Notes under the pieces: model-generated
Told to the model about the DNA's origin: nothing
The model's database searches: none
Seen by the model: only the letters and a program-made list of their open reading frames with translations
Shown here: in pieces, positions 7,748 through 16,527 of the stretch
Numbering within the stretch: the first letter of the stretch is position 1
How the letters are laid out: the number at the start of each line of letters is the position of its first letter
Position numbers and translations under genes: made by a program
NCBI RefSeq assembly: GCF_009765995.1
Contig: NZ_LMUI01000011.1
Span: 118,285 to 182,284, forward strand
From: Methylocapsa sp. S129
GTDB taxonomy: Bacteria > Pseudomonadota > Alphaproteobacteria > Rhizobiales > Beijerinckiaceae
Reading direction: 5' to 3'
Length of the DNA: 64,000 nt

Positions 7748-9742
7748 GTGGGCATTTCGTTGATATGGCGGCGACGGGGCTGGTTTGCGAGTCTGGCCGC
7801 CGCTCTCATCGCGGCCCTGCCTTGCGCAAACAGTCGCGCATTGGCGTTCGATTTTTTCGGCCTCTGGGGTTCGGACGATACGCCGCCGGCGATCTCGCAG
7901 GACGCGCTGCCCTATGTCGTGACATTCAAGGTCGAGGGCGACGACAAGGGTTTGCTTCAATCGGCGCAGGACGCCTCCAGCCTTTATAAATTGCGCCACG
8001 ACGCCCCGCTCGACGGCGACTCGCTGGCCCGCCGCGCGATGAAGGATTTTGCGCCGATCGTCGACGCCTTGTGGGGCGCGGGCTATTACGACGCCAGCGT
8101 CGCCATGTCGGTCGATCGTGCGTCGCTCAAGATCGGCGATCAGGATTTCGCCGCCTTTTCCCACGCGGCCGAATCCTATCGCAATCGGGCGGTCGTCCCG
8201 ATCCAGGTCGCCATCGCGCCAGGCGCGCAATTCACACTGCGCTCGATCCGCGTCCTGAACGCCAAGCCCAACGAGCCTTTCACCGCCGACCAATTGCCCG
8301 GCAAGGTCATCGGCCTCAAGCCCGGCGATCCCGCCAGCGCTAACGAACTGCGCGCCGCGCAGGCGCGCATGATCGATTCTTTCCGGGCTCAGGCGCATCC
8401 CTTGGCCAAGGTCGACTCGATCACGCCGATCGTCGATCACAGCGCCCATACGATGGACGTGACGATCGTGCTTGATCCCGGCCCCAAGGCGGGCTTTGGC
8501 GAAGTCGACATTTCAGGGCCGCAGGGCTTCGATCCGAGCATCGTGCGCTCTTACATCTATATCGAGCCGGGCGACCCCTATTCGCCCAAAGTCCTGACCG
8601 ACACGAAGACCAGCATCCGCGAGATTCCCGCCGTCGGCTCGGTGCGAATCACGGAAGCCGGCAAGCTCGACGCCAACGGCAATCTGCCCATCAAAGTCGA
8701 GGTCGAGGACCGCCAGCCCTACGCCATCGGGGCTTCGGCCAAATATTCGACCACCGAGGGCCCGACGTCGCAGGTCTATTGGGAGGACCGCAATGTCTTT
8801 GGCGGCGCCGAGCGCCTGCGCCTCGAAGGCGACCTGCTTTACGCCCCGCCCAACGATGGCCTGATCCAGACCTATGGCCAGTTCAAGTCTGTCGATATCG
8901 GCGGCAGGCTCTCGGCGAGTTTCATGAAGCCGGCCCTGGGCGGCTCGACCAACGATCTGCTGATCGACGGCCTCGCCCAGCGCGTCAGCACCAACAATGC
9001 GAGCTATATCGGCTATACGCTGAACGACGTCGATCTGACGGCCGCCATTCGCCATCGCTTCAGCGACACGCTGTCGCTTCAGGTCGGCGTCGAAGCGCAG
9101 CGCGGGTCGACGACCGACATCCTGGGCAAGATCGATTACACGCTGATCGGCGCGCCCATCTCGCTCCTCTATGATTCGACCGACAGCAAGCTCGACCCGA
9201 CGCGCGGCGTACGGCTGAACGCCACCATCGCGCCCTATCCGATGTTTCTTGGCTCGACTGTCAATCTCGTCGAGATGAAGGCGAGCGGCTCGACGTACTA
9301 TTCTCTCGATGAGGATTCCAACTACATCTTGGCCGGGCGCGTCGCGTTCGGTTCGCTGACGGGCGCCGCGCTCGACGATATTCCCGCCAATATGCGCTTC
9401 TACGCCGGCGGCGGCGGTTCGGTGCGCGGCTACGCCTATCAATCCGTCGGTCCGGCCGGTCCCGGCGATTCGATCATCGGCGGCCGCAGCCTGTTCGAGA
9501 CTTCGGCCGAATTGCGCGTCAAGATAACCTCGACCATCGGCCTCGTGCCTTTTTTTGACGCCGGGAACGCCTTCGCTGGCAGCGCGCCCGATTTCAAACA
9601 ACCGCTGCAAATGGCGGCGGGGCTGGGGTTTCGCTATTATACGTCGATCGGTCCGATCCGGCTCGACGTCGCCGCGCCGCTCAATCCGCGCCCCGGCGAC
9701 AAGCCGGTCGCGGTCTATGTCAGCATCGGGCAGTCCTTCTGA
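7748..9742 (+). CDS. tamA: Outer-membrane translocation and assembly protein TamA (Omp85 family)
   Basis: A 664-residue Omp85-family barrel that works with TamB in inserting outer-membrane proteins and/or in moving lipids between the two membranes. The start is a GTG at 7748. A signal segment follows (WFASLAAALIAALPCANS). POTRA domains occupy roughly residues 50-300 (FTLRSIRVLNA, GFGEVDISGPQGF). The C-terminal half is the 16-strand barrel, with the VRGY loop motif of the family near residue 560 (GGGGSVRGYAYQ) and a terminal Phe (VYVSIGQSF) typical of barrel recognition. The stop overlaps the tamB start (TGATG), so the two are translationally coupled. Confidence 0.93.
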   Translation: MGISLIWRRRGWFASLAAALIAALPCANSRALAFDFFGLWGSDDTPPAISQDALPYVVTFKVEGDDKGLLQSAQDASSLYKLRHDAPLDGDSLARRAMKDFAPIVDALWGAGYYDASVAMSVDRASLKIGDQDFAAFSHAAESYRNRAVVPIQVAIAPGAQFTLRSIRVLNAKPNEPFTADQLPGKVIGLKPGDPASANELRAAQARMIDSFRAQAHPLAKVDSITPIVDHSAHTMDVTIVLDPGPKAGFGEVDISGPQGFDPSIVRSYIYIEPGDPYSPKVLTDTKTSIREIPAVGSVRITEAGKLDANGNLPIKVEVEDRQPYAIGASAKYSTTEGPTSQVYWEDRNVFGGAERLRLEGDLLYAPPNDGLIQTYGQFKSVDIGGRLSASFMKPALGGSTNDLLIDGLAQRVSTNNASYIGYTLNDVDLTAAIRHRFSDTLSLQVGVEAQRGSTTDILGKIDYTLIGAPISLLYDSTDSKLDPTRGVRLNATIAPYPMFLGSTVNLVEMKASGSTYYSLDEDSNYILAGRVAFGSLTGAALDDIPANMRFYAGGGGSVRGYAYQSVGPAGPGDSIIGGRSLFETSAELRVKITSTIGLVPFFDAGNAFAGSAPDFKQPLQMAAGLGFRYYTSIGPIRLDVAAPLNPRPGDKPVAVYVSIGQSF

Positions 9743-12700
9743 TGAGGAAAATTCTATCGGCGTCGCGGAAGTTGATTGGCGGGGCGACGCTACTGGCCAC
9801 GGCTTGGCTCGCCGCCGCGCCGTCGCTCGGCGCCGACAGCGACAAGGGCGTGCTCGCCGATCTCATCTCCAAGGCTTTGTCCTCGCCGACGACGCAGGTT
9901 TCGATCGGCGCTGTCGACGGCGCGCTCTCTTCCGACGCCACGATCAGCGACATCGTCTTGTCCGACCGCAACGGCCCATGGCTGAAGCTCGACAAGGCGC
10001 GGCTCGTCTGGAATCGACTCGCCTTATTCAAGCGCCGGCTGGAAGTCGATCAATTGGAGATCGGCAAGCTTGAAATCCTGCGCAAACCCCTGCCCGCTCC
10101 CGTCGATCCGAATGCGCCGAAAATCGACTACGCGTCGATCCTGCCCGACTTGCCGCTCAAAGTGATCATCAAGCAATTTGGCGTCAGCAATTTGTCGCTG
10201 GGCGAACCGATCGTCGGAACCGCCGCTCAACTCGGAATAGCGGGCGCTGCGACGCTCGGGCCGCCCAGCGAAGGCCTCGACATGCATCTCGACGCGCATC
10301 GCCTCGACGCGGCGGGTTCATTCGCCGCCAAGCTCGGCTTCATCCCGGCGAGCAAGACCCTGACCCTTGCGTTGAAGTTCGACGAGCCGGCCGGCGGCTT
10401 GCTCGCCCGCCTCGCCAATATTCCCGGCCTGCCGCCGGTCAAGTTCAGCCTCGACGGCGCCGGGCCGCTCGATTCTTTCGCCGCCAATATGGTCTTCGAC
10501 GCCGGTCCGACGATCGGCGCCAGCGGCCAGATCAACCTCAATCGCAACGGACCGGGCCGCCGACTGACGATCGACTTGAAATCGCAGATTGAAGGCCTGA
10601 TGCCGCCCCTTGCCGGCGCCGTCTTCGCCGGCCAGACGGCGCTGAACGGCGATATTTTCCTCGGCGACGACAGTTCGGTCAAAATCGACAAATTCAACCT
10701 CGCCTCGAAGAACGCCGCGCTCGACTTCAACGGCGGCGTCAACGCCGATCAAAATCTCGACCTGTCGATTCATGCAGGCGCCATTCCAAACGCCGACAAT
10801 CATGGCCCAACGGGCGTCGGCAAGCTCGACCTCCATGCGACCGTCAAAGGTCCGGCTGCCGGACCGCGGATCGACGCCCAGTTCGACGCCGCGCAATTGC
10901 GCAGCCCGCAGGGACAGCTCGGCGACGTCGCGGCGACCTTCGTCGCCAAGCCCAATGGCCTGTTGAGCGATGCCGCGACGAAAATCGCGCTAGCCGCTGA
11001 CGTCAAGGCGGACGGCCTCGCCCTGGCCGACGCGGCTTTGAACAAGGCGCTCGGCCAGACGCTGACGCTGACCCTGCGCGCCAATGCGGCGCTCGACGGC
11101 GCGACGCAAATCGACGCCTTTCATCTCACGACGCAAAGCGTCAGCGCGGATTATACGGGCCTCGCCGGTCCGAAGGCTGTGCATGGCAAGCTCTCGCTGC
11201 AAGCGCCCGATCTCAGCCGCTTCGCCGAAATCGCCAATGTCGCCCTGAAGGGCGCGGCCGATATCGCCGCCGATCTCGATGGCGCGCCGGATAAAGGCGC
11301 GTTCACGGCCGCGCTTGACGCAAAGGTCAACGATTTCGCGACGGGCGTCGCGGCGGCCGACGGGTTCGCCGGCGGACGGCTCGGGCTGACCGGCGCCGCG
11401 CAGACTTTGCCGAACGGTGGCTTCGGCTTTCAAAATCTCGTCCTGACCGGCGCGCATGGCCAAATGCAAATTGACGGCGCCGCGACAGAGCAAAAGGCTT
11501 CCGTCAACGCCCAAATCGATGTGCCGGAGATCCATTTTCTCGACCCGCACGCAACGGGCAAAGCGCGCATCGTCGCCGCGCTGACCGGCGCGCTTCACCA
11601 TCTCGACGGCGATGTGAAGCTGACGCTCGACGAGGGGCGTTTGATGGATCGGCCGACGCAAGGGCTCGCGCTCGAGGCGAAGGCGCGCGATATCACCGGA
11701 TTGATCGACTCGGAGACGACTCTGGCCGGCGCCATCGACCAGAAGCCCCTCGACGCCGATTTCCATATCGCCAAACAAGCCGACGGAGGCTGGTTCGCCG
11801 ATCGGCTGCGCCTCGATCTCGGCTCCGCCCATCTCAACGGCGGCGTCAAACTCGACGCCCGTTTCTTCGCCAATGGCGCGCTTGCCTTCAACACTGACAA
11901 TCTCGACGATCTCTCGCCGCTCGCGCTGACCAAACTTGGCGGCGCGATCAAGAGCCAGATCGAACTCACAGCCGCCGATAACAAGCAAAACGCCGCGCTG
12001 ACGGCCCATAGCGCCAGGCTCGACATCGGCGCCAACCACGTCGAAGGGCTCGACGCCAACCTGACGCTGAGCGACGTCCGAAGCCGGCCGATTGCCGACG
12101 GTATGATCAATGTCGCCAAAGCGCTGGCTGGCGGCCAGACCATCGCCGATATGCGCTTGAAGGCGAAAGGCGCGACGGATGGCAGCGATCTTGACCTCAG
12201 CGGACAATTCCGCGCGATCGCCCTGAAGAGCCAGGCCCGGCTCGTCGTCGATCCGCCGATGCGGCTGGAGCTCGCCAACCTGAGCGCGCAGGGCAATGGC
12301 CAAAGACTCGCGCTAGCTGGACCAGCGACCCTGACGCTGGCGGATGGCGGCATCGACGTCAAAGGCCTGGCCCTGACCTCCGGCGGCGGGCGATTGACGC
12401 TCGATGGGCGCGTCGGCGCAACGCTTGACGCCAAGCTCGCCGTCAAGGCGCTGCCCCTCGCCGTGGCCAATATCGCGGCGCCGGGCCTCGGCCTGACAGG
12501 CACGATGGACGCCGACGCGGCGCTGGCGGGAACGCCCGGCGAACCGGCCGGCGACTGGCGCCTCGCCCTCAATCGCCTGACGGCGCCGCAAAGCCGAGAC
12601 GCCGGCCTCGCCGCGATCGATCTGCGCGGAACGGGCCGCCTTGGCGGTGGGCGGACGACGCTCGACGTCTCCATCAACGCCGGGCCGGCGGGCAATCTGC

Positions 12701-14061
12701 GCCTGACCGGCAGCGCGCCCTTGAGCAGCGCCGGCGATCTCGACATCAAGGCGCAAGGCAAGCTCGAAGCCGCGGCCGCCAACGGCATGCTGGCGGCTTC
12801 GGGACGGCGCGTGACGGGCGAAGCCATCATCGACGCGCAATTGCGCGGGCCGGCGTCCAAGCCCCAGGCGCAGGGCTCCGTCGTGATGACCAATGGCGGT
12901 TTCACCGACGCGGAAGCCGGCGTGAAGCTGGAGAAGATCGACGCCAAGATCAGCGGGCGCGGCGATCAGATCACCATCGACCGCATCAATGCGACGACGC
13001 CCAATGGCGGCGCGCTGAATGTGGCGGGCCAGGTGCGACTCGACGCCGGCGCCGGCTTTCCCGGAACGATCCGCATCACAGGACAGAAGGCGCAACTGAT
13101 CTCCAACGAAATCGTCTCCGCCAGCGCCGATCTGGCGTTGGATTTGACCGGCGCGCTGGCGCAAGACCCGCATGTCAGCGGCCGCATCGGCATTACGTCG
13201 ATGGACATCAGCGTGCCGGACCGATTGCCGGGCAATCTGCGGCCGATCGACGGGACGATCCATGTCAAGCCAGGCGCGACCGCCAAGGCGCGTCTCGCCA
13301 TGGACGCCAAGGCGAAGAACGCGGCCAAGCGAGCGCCGCCGTTCAACGCCAAGCTGGCGCTGACCATCTCGGCCCCGAACCGCATCTTCGTGCGTGGGCG
13401 CGGCATCGACGCAGAACTCAGCGGCGATTTGAAAGTCGCCGGCACATCGGCCAATCCCCAGATATCCGGCGGCTTCGATCTGAGGCGCGGAACCTTGTCC
13501 TTGGTCGGCAAGCAGCTCGATTTCACGCAGGGAAGCGCCAAATTCCATGGCGACACGATGCCCGAGCTCAATTTCATCGCCCAGACTGTGGCGGGCGACG
13601 TCACCGCCAACATCGAGGTGACGGGACCGGCGAACCAGCCGGTCTTCGCCTTCACCTCGCAGCCGAGCTTGCCGCAGGACGAAATTCTTTCGCGCGTTCT
13701 GTTCGAGAAGCCCTCGGGCAGCCTCTCGCCCTTCCACGCGCTGGAGCTGGCCAACACCGCCTCGACGCTGTCCGGCGGCAGCGACAATTTCGAGAAAATG
13801 CGCAAGACTTTGGGCGTCGACAGTCTCGACGTCGGCACTGACGCCAACGGAAATCCGATGCTCGGCGCCAAGAAAGCGATCAGCGACCGCATCAGCATCG
13901 GCGTCAACACCGGCAGCAAGCCGGAGGACAATGGCGTTTCCGTCGATCTCGACATCACCCGCCACATTCGCCTGCAAAGCGGCGTCGACGCGACGGGCGG
14001 ATCGAACGCCGGCATCGGCGCGCAATGGGAATATGGGAAGCCAGGCGAGGCGGCGCATTAA
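9742..14061 (+). CDS. tamB: Translocation and assembly protein TamB
   Basis: A 1439-residue inner-membrane-anchored periplasmic protein, the partner of TamA. The N-terminus has a single hydrophobic anchor (LIGGATLLATAWLAAAPSL). The body is a very long repetitive beta-strand region (alternating hydrophobic residues, many LDG, FDA and KLD steps) like other bridge-type AsmA/TamB proteins, which form a hydrophobic groove across the periplasm. The last 350 or so residues match the conserved TamB C-terminal domain: VSGRIGITSMDISVPDRLP, GGFDLRRGTLSLVGK and a final GIGAQWEYGK. It starts in overlap with the tamA stop codon. Length is normal for alphaproteobacterial TamB. Confidence 0.92.
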   Translation: MRKILSASRKLIGGATLLATAWLAAAPSLGADSDKGVLADLISKALSSPTTQVSIGAVDGALSSDATISDIVLSDRNGPWLKLDKARLVWNRLALFKRRLEVDQLEIGKLEILRKPLPAPVDPNAPKIDYASILPDLPLKVIIKQFGVSNLSLGEPIVGTAAQLGIAGAATLGPPSEGLDMHLDAHRLDAAGSFAAKLGFIPASKTLTLALKFDEPAGGLLARLANIPGLPPVKFSLDGAGPLDSFAANMVFDAGPTIGASGQINLNRNGPGRRLTIDLKSQIEGLMPPLAGAVFAGQTALNGDIFLGDDSSVKIDKFNLASKNAALDFNGGVNADQNLDLSIHAGAIPNADNHGPTGVGKLDLHATVKGPAAGPRIDAQFDAAQLRSPQGQLGDVAATFVAKPNGLLSDAATKIALAADVKADGLALADAALNKALGQTLTLTLRANAALDGATQIDAFHLTTQSVSADYTGLAGPKAVHGKLSLQAPDLSRFAEIANVALKGAADIAADLDGAPDKGAFTAALDAKVNDFATGVAAADGFAGGRLGLTGAAQTLPNGGFGFQNLVLTGAHGQMQIDGAATEQKASVNAQIDVPEIHFLDPHATGKARIVAALTGALHHLDGDVKLTLDEGRLMDRPTQGLALEAKARDITGLIDSETTLAGAIDQKPLDADFHIAKQADGGWFADRLRLDLGSAHLNGGVKLDARFFANGALAFNTDNLDDLSPLALTKLGGAIKSQIELTAADNKQNAALTAHSARLDIGANHVEGLDANLTLSDVRSRPIADGMINVAKALAGGQTIADMRLKAKGATDGSDLDLSGQFRAIALKSQARLVVDPPMRLELANLSAQGNGQRLALAGPATLTLADGGIDVKGLALTSGGGRLTLDGRVGATLDAKLAVKALPLAVANIAAPGLGLTGTMDADAALAGTPGEPAGDWRLALNRLTAPQSRDAGLAAIDLRGTGRLGGGRTTLDVSINAGPAGNLRLTGSAPLSSAGDLDIKAQGKLEAAAANGMLAASGRRVTGEAIIDAQLRGPASKPQAQGSVVMTNGGFTDAEAGVKLEKIDAKISGRGDQITIDRINATTPNGGALNVAGQVRLDAGAGFPGTIRITGQKAQLISNEIVSASADLALDLTGALAQDPHVSGRIGITSMDISVPDRLPGNLRPIDGTIHVKPGATAKARLAMDAKAKNAAKRAPPFNAKLALTISAPNRIFVRGRGIDAELSGDLKVAGTSANPQISGGFDLRRGTLSLVGKQLDFTQGSAKFHGDTMPELNFIAQTVAGDVTANIEVTGPANQPVFAFTSQPSLPQDEILSRVLFEKPSGSLSPFHALELANTASTLSGGSDNFEKMRKTLGVDSLDVGTDANGNPMLGAKKAISDRISIGVNTGSKPEDNGVSVDLDITRHIRLQSGVDATGGSNAGIGAQWEYGKPGEAAH

Positions 14062-14128
14062 GGGCGTGAACGAATCCGCTCGCACGACAGCTTGCATCGA
14101 AAGCGCGGAGGAAGCTCGACCCCATCCC

Positions 14129-14159
14129 CCGATCGGGCGACGCGACCGATCGCCTTTTT
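14129..14159 (+). terminator. Probable rho-independent terminator of tamAB
   Basis: The inverted repeat CGATCGG/CCGATCG (14130-14136 and 14146-14152) is followed directly by CC and five Ts. A competing stem GGCGA/TCGCC ends at the same T run. It lies about 70 bases after the tamB stop. Confidence 0.55.
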
Positions 14160-14226
14160 CAGCTACCTGTCAGCAGAAGCGATTGTCCTGACGCAGTGAA
14201 GCGTTCGGCAAGCGGGGGTCTGCTGG

Positions 14227-15060
14227 ATGAAGAAACGCGGTTTCGCCGTCGCCTTGGCGCTGTTGTGGATCGGACCGGCCCTGGCCGCCGACCTTCCCAC
14301 CAGGAAGGGCATGCCGGATCCGCCGCCGCCTGCTCCCTATAACTGGACCGGTTTTTATATCGGCGTTAACGCCGGCTATGGCTGGGATGGCCAGAATGGG
14401 CGGCTTTCTGGCGATCCATCCCTGGCGAGGTTCTTTTCGGCTAATATATTTCCGACCTCCCTCAGCCTGAACAGCGGCGGCGGCCTTGTGGGCGGCCAGA
14501 TCGGCTACAATTGGCAGGTGGAGCCGTCTTGGGTGCTGGGCCTCGAGACCGATCTTCAATGGGCCCAAATCAATGGCTCGGAAAGCCTGACCCCCGTGCC
14601 GACGCGGGTCGTTTTCGACCCGTTCGCGACTTCCATTTCGAAAACGCTGGATTGGTTCGGCACCGCCCGCCTTCGGGCCGGTTTCCTGCCGATGCCGAAC
14701 GTCCTCGTCTATGGCACGGGCGGTCTTGCCTATGGCGCCGTAAAGGTGAGTTTCAGAACACAAGACACCCTATTTGCAAACCTGGCGGCTTGCCCGGGCG
14801 ATTCTTGCGCGGTCGGCGGCAATTCCGCCACCAAGGTCGGCGGGACGCTGGGCGGGGGCGTCGAAGTCGCGCTCAACGCCAATTGGTCGATCAAAGGCGA
14901 ATATCTCTACGCCAACCTTGGCAAGCTGAATGCAACCGCCGCTCAGGTCGCCGGCGGCGTCTCGTGCAACGCGAACCCAACCGCAAGCGGGTGCGGCTTT
15001 AAGGCGAGCAGCCGTTTCCAGGAGAACATTGCGCACGCGGGCGTCAATTACAAATTTTGA
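14227..15060 (+). CDS. Outer-membrane beta-barrel protein (OMP25/31 type)
   Basis: A 277-residue small barrel protein of the kind abundant in Rhizobiales outer membranes. It has a signal peptide (KKRGFAVALALLWIGPALA-A), then a proline-rich linker (RKGMPDPPPPAPYNWTG), then the family hallmark WTGFYIGVNAGYGWDGQNG and GGGLVGGQIGYNWQ. It ends ENIAHAGVNYKF with a terminal aromatic residue as barrels do. Two cysteines pairs (CPGDSC, CNANPTASGC) sit in predicted outer loops and may form disulfides. The role is probably structural or porin-like. A barrel-gene remnant follows at 15156, suggesting a former tandem array. Confidence 0.87.
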   Translation: MKKRGFAVALALLWIGPALAADLPTRKGMPDPPPPAPYNWTGFYIGVNAGYGWDGQNGRLSGDPSLARFFSANIFPTSLSLNSGGGLVGGQIGYNWQVEPSWVLGLETDLQWAQINGSESLTPVPTRVVFDPFATSISKTLDWFGTARLRAGFLPMPNVLVYGTGGLAYGAVKVSFRTQDTLFANLAACPGDSCAVGGNSATKVGGTLGGGVEVALNANWSIKGEYLYANLGKLNATAAQVAGGVSCNANPTASGCGFKASSRFQENIAHAGVNYKF

Positions 15061-15079
15061 ATCAAGGCGCAGCACGGAA

Positions 15080-15107
15080 ACGGCCGCCGGCGTGGGCCGG
15101 CGGCCGT
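15080..15107 (+). terminator. Hairpin after the outer-membrane protein gene
   Basis: A perfect 12-base-pair GC-rich stem (ACGGCCGCCGGC with its complement, loop GTGG) begins 20 bases after the stop codon. There is no T run, so termination may be weak or the hairpin may protect the mRNA 3' end. Confidence 0.5.
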
Positions 15108-15155
15108 GGCGTCTAGCAGGATGCGTGCCGGTCAAGAGGCCGTCGCCGACGCGCG

Positions 15156-15350
15156 TTCGATGAGATCGCACGCCATGTTTGGGATCAGGACATCGCAATC
15201 GACTCCGAATTCAATAATGCCTGTTACGGTGAAGGTGAGAGGCTTCATCTCACAACGGCGAACGCGACGTCTCGCTTCAACCACGATTTGGATGCCGTTC
15301 GCCTCGGGTTGGCCTACACATTCGGTAGTCCGGTCTCGGCGAATTACTCA
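15156..15350 (+). pseudogene. Possible remnant of a second beta-barrel protein gene (3' part)
   Basis: Read in the frame that closes at 15509, this gives DEIARHVWDQDIAIDSEFNN, a cysteine-containing stretch, and then SRFNHDLDAVRLGLAYTFG. The last part resembles the final strands of OMP25/31-type barrels (RFNHDxxxVRxGLxYxF). There is no start codon, no signal peptide and no N-terminal half, and the frame runs on past the expected terminal Phe. I read it as the eroded tail of a neighbouring paralogue, with modest confidence. Confidence 0.4.
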
Positions 15351-15447
15351 TCGCCTTACAGCGCCGCGATTGCATCGCAGCAAAACGGGACTACCCACCA
15401 AGCGGCCCTCCAGCGGCGACCGATTCGGACGGGAATATGGCGCGATG

Positions 15448-15654
15448 TTAAGGCGCATCGGCGGGAGCGATCGGGTGACAATTGGTGCGGCCGGACGCCA
15501 CGCAGTTGAGCATGTCGTTGGAAGAATTGAGCTTATTGAATAGCCAAATGCCGCCTATGACCAGCGCGATGATGAAGATCACCGCCGCGATGTTCGCGCC
15601 GTCCCGGTTCTCGTCTTCTGGCGGTTCATCCGGGCCCGTTATTTGCTCAGCCAT
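15448..15654 (-). CDS. Small single-pass membrane protein of unknown function
   Basis: A 68-residue protein with an acidic N-terminus (MAEQITGPDEPPEDENRDG), one strong membrane segment (NIAAVIFIIALVIGGIWLF, about residues 21-39) and a short cysteine-containing tail with CVASGRTNC. Near-identical layouts (polar N-terminus, one helix, then xxCVASGRxNC) recur in Rhizobiales genomes as uncharacterised proteins. That supports this as real despite its size. By the positive-inside rule the tail is probably periplasmic and could carry a disulfide. Confidence 0.65.
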   Translation of the reverse strand: MAEQITGPDEPPEDENRDGANIAAVIFIIALVIGGIWLFNKLNSSNDMLNCVASGRTNCHPIAPADAP

Positions 15655-15820
15655 TTTTCATCCGTTGACGCCCGGCGCGATCCAGCTTTCCCTTGTCCGC
15701 TGAAGCGCGCACACCGACCGTTGTTCGATAATTATTACAACGATTTCAATTTATTAACCAGATATTTGATAGTTCTCTCGCCATCAGCGAGCCTCGCGAT
15801 ATCGCCGCCGCGTTGATCGC

Positions 15821-16432
15821 TCACGAAGAGCTCCGCTGATCCCTTGGGCTCACCAGCGGCAGGAAAACCTCATCGACAATCTCTTTGATGGCTTCGTCCG
15901 ACAAGGGCTTGAAGGTCATCAGGATCTCATGGCGCGCCAGGTCCGTCGGAAGCGATATGATCCGCGGGGTGAGGCGGGCGGCGGCGATCTCACCCCGATC
16001 GATCGCGCGTCTTAGGATAGGTTGCATGACGTCGGAGTCGACGATCTGCGCCCGCAGATGCGCCCTCATCTCCGCCAGGTTGGAATGCTTGTCCGCCAGG
16101 TCCTTCTGCATGTCGAAAAGCAGCCTGATCATGTCAGGCCGGGCGCGGTCGGACAGCCCGCGAAGCAGAAGGCGGAGTTCCTCGCGAACGCTGCCGAGAT
16201 CGGGCACGACGATCGGGTTCTGCGCAAGATGCCGGCCCAGCGCCGCCGTTGCGAGTGCAGTGCGGCTCGGCCAACGCCGATGGAGCACAGGTCGACTGGT
16301 GTCCGCACGCTTGGCGACGCCCTCCAGCGTGAGTCCAGGATAGCCCTGCTCAACCAGTTCATCCCAGGCGGCGTCCAGGATCGCGTCCTCCAGCTGGGCG
16401 CCCCGCCGCCGTCGGATTTTGTCGTCCTTCAT
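15821..16432 (-). CDS. TetR/AcrR-family transcriptional regulator
   Basis: A 203-residue repressor-type protein. The N-terminal helix-turn-helix spans about residues 12-58 (AILDAAWDELVEQGYPGLTL, then GVAKRADTSRPVLHRRWPSR), as in TetR members. The C-terminal part (about 75-190) is a helical ligand/dimer domain resembling the TetR C-terminal class with LRLLLRGLSDRARPDMIRLL. It is divergent from an FAD monooxygenase gene 95 bases away. Two related palindromic sites lie between them, so it very likely represses itself and the monooxygenase until a ligand, perhaps the monooxygenase substrate, binds. The ligand is unknown. Confidence 0.9.
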   Translation of the reverse strand: MKDDKIRRRRGAQLEDAILDAAWDELVEQGYPGLTLEGVAKRADTSRPVLHRRWPSRTALATAALGRHLAQNPIVVPDLGSVREELRLLLRGLSDRARPDMIRLLFDMQKDLADKHSNLAEMRAHLRAQIVDSDVMQPILRRAIDRGEIAAARLTPRIISLPTDLARHEILMTFKPLSDEAIKEIVDEVFLPLVSPRDQRSSS

Positions 16433-16443
16433 CGTGCCTCCAC

Positions 16444-16466
16444 TTAAGATGCATGTCGCATCCTAT
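16444..16466. promoter_or_regulatory. Operator-like site 1 for the TetR regulator
   Basis: The imperfect palindrome TTAAGATGCATGTCGCATCCTAT lies just upstream of the regulator start. Its core AAGATGCATGTCGCATC recurs as AAGATACATATCGCATC in site 2 about 40 bases away. Two copies of one core between divergent genes is the usual sign of a TetR operator pair. Confidence 0.6.
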
Positions 16467-16481
16467 TGACCATCCAGCCTC

Positions 16482-16516
16482 AACCAGATAAGATACATAT
16501 CGCATCTTATCTGGTT
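16482..16516. promoter_or_regulatory. Operator-like site 2 upstream of the FAD monooxygenase
   Basis: A perfect inverted repeat of 13 bases (AACCAGATAAGAT and its complement) is separated by nine bases that carry the same core as site 1. It ends 11 bases before the monooxygenase ATG and touches its GGAG ribosome site. Bound repressor would block transcription at the promoter edge. As RNA, the hairpin could also hide the ribosome site. Confidence 0.65.
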
Positions 16517-16527
16517 GGAGAAGTCGT

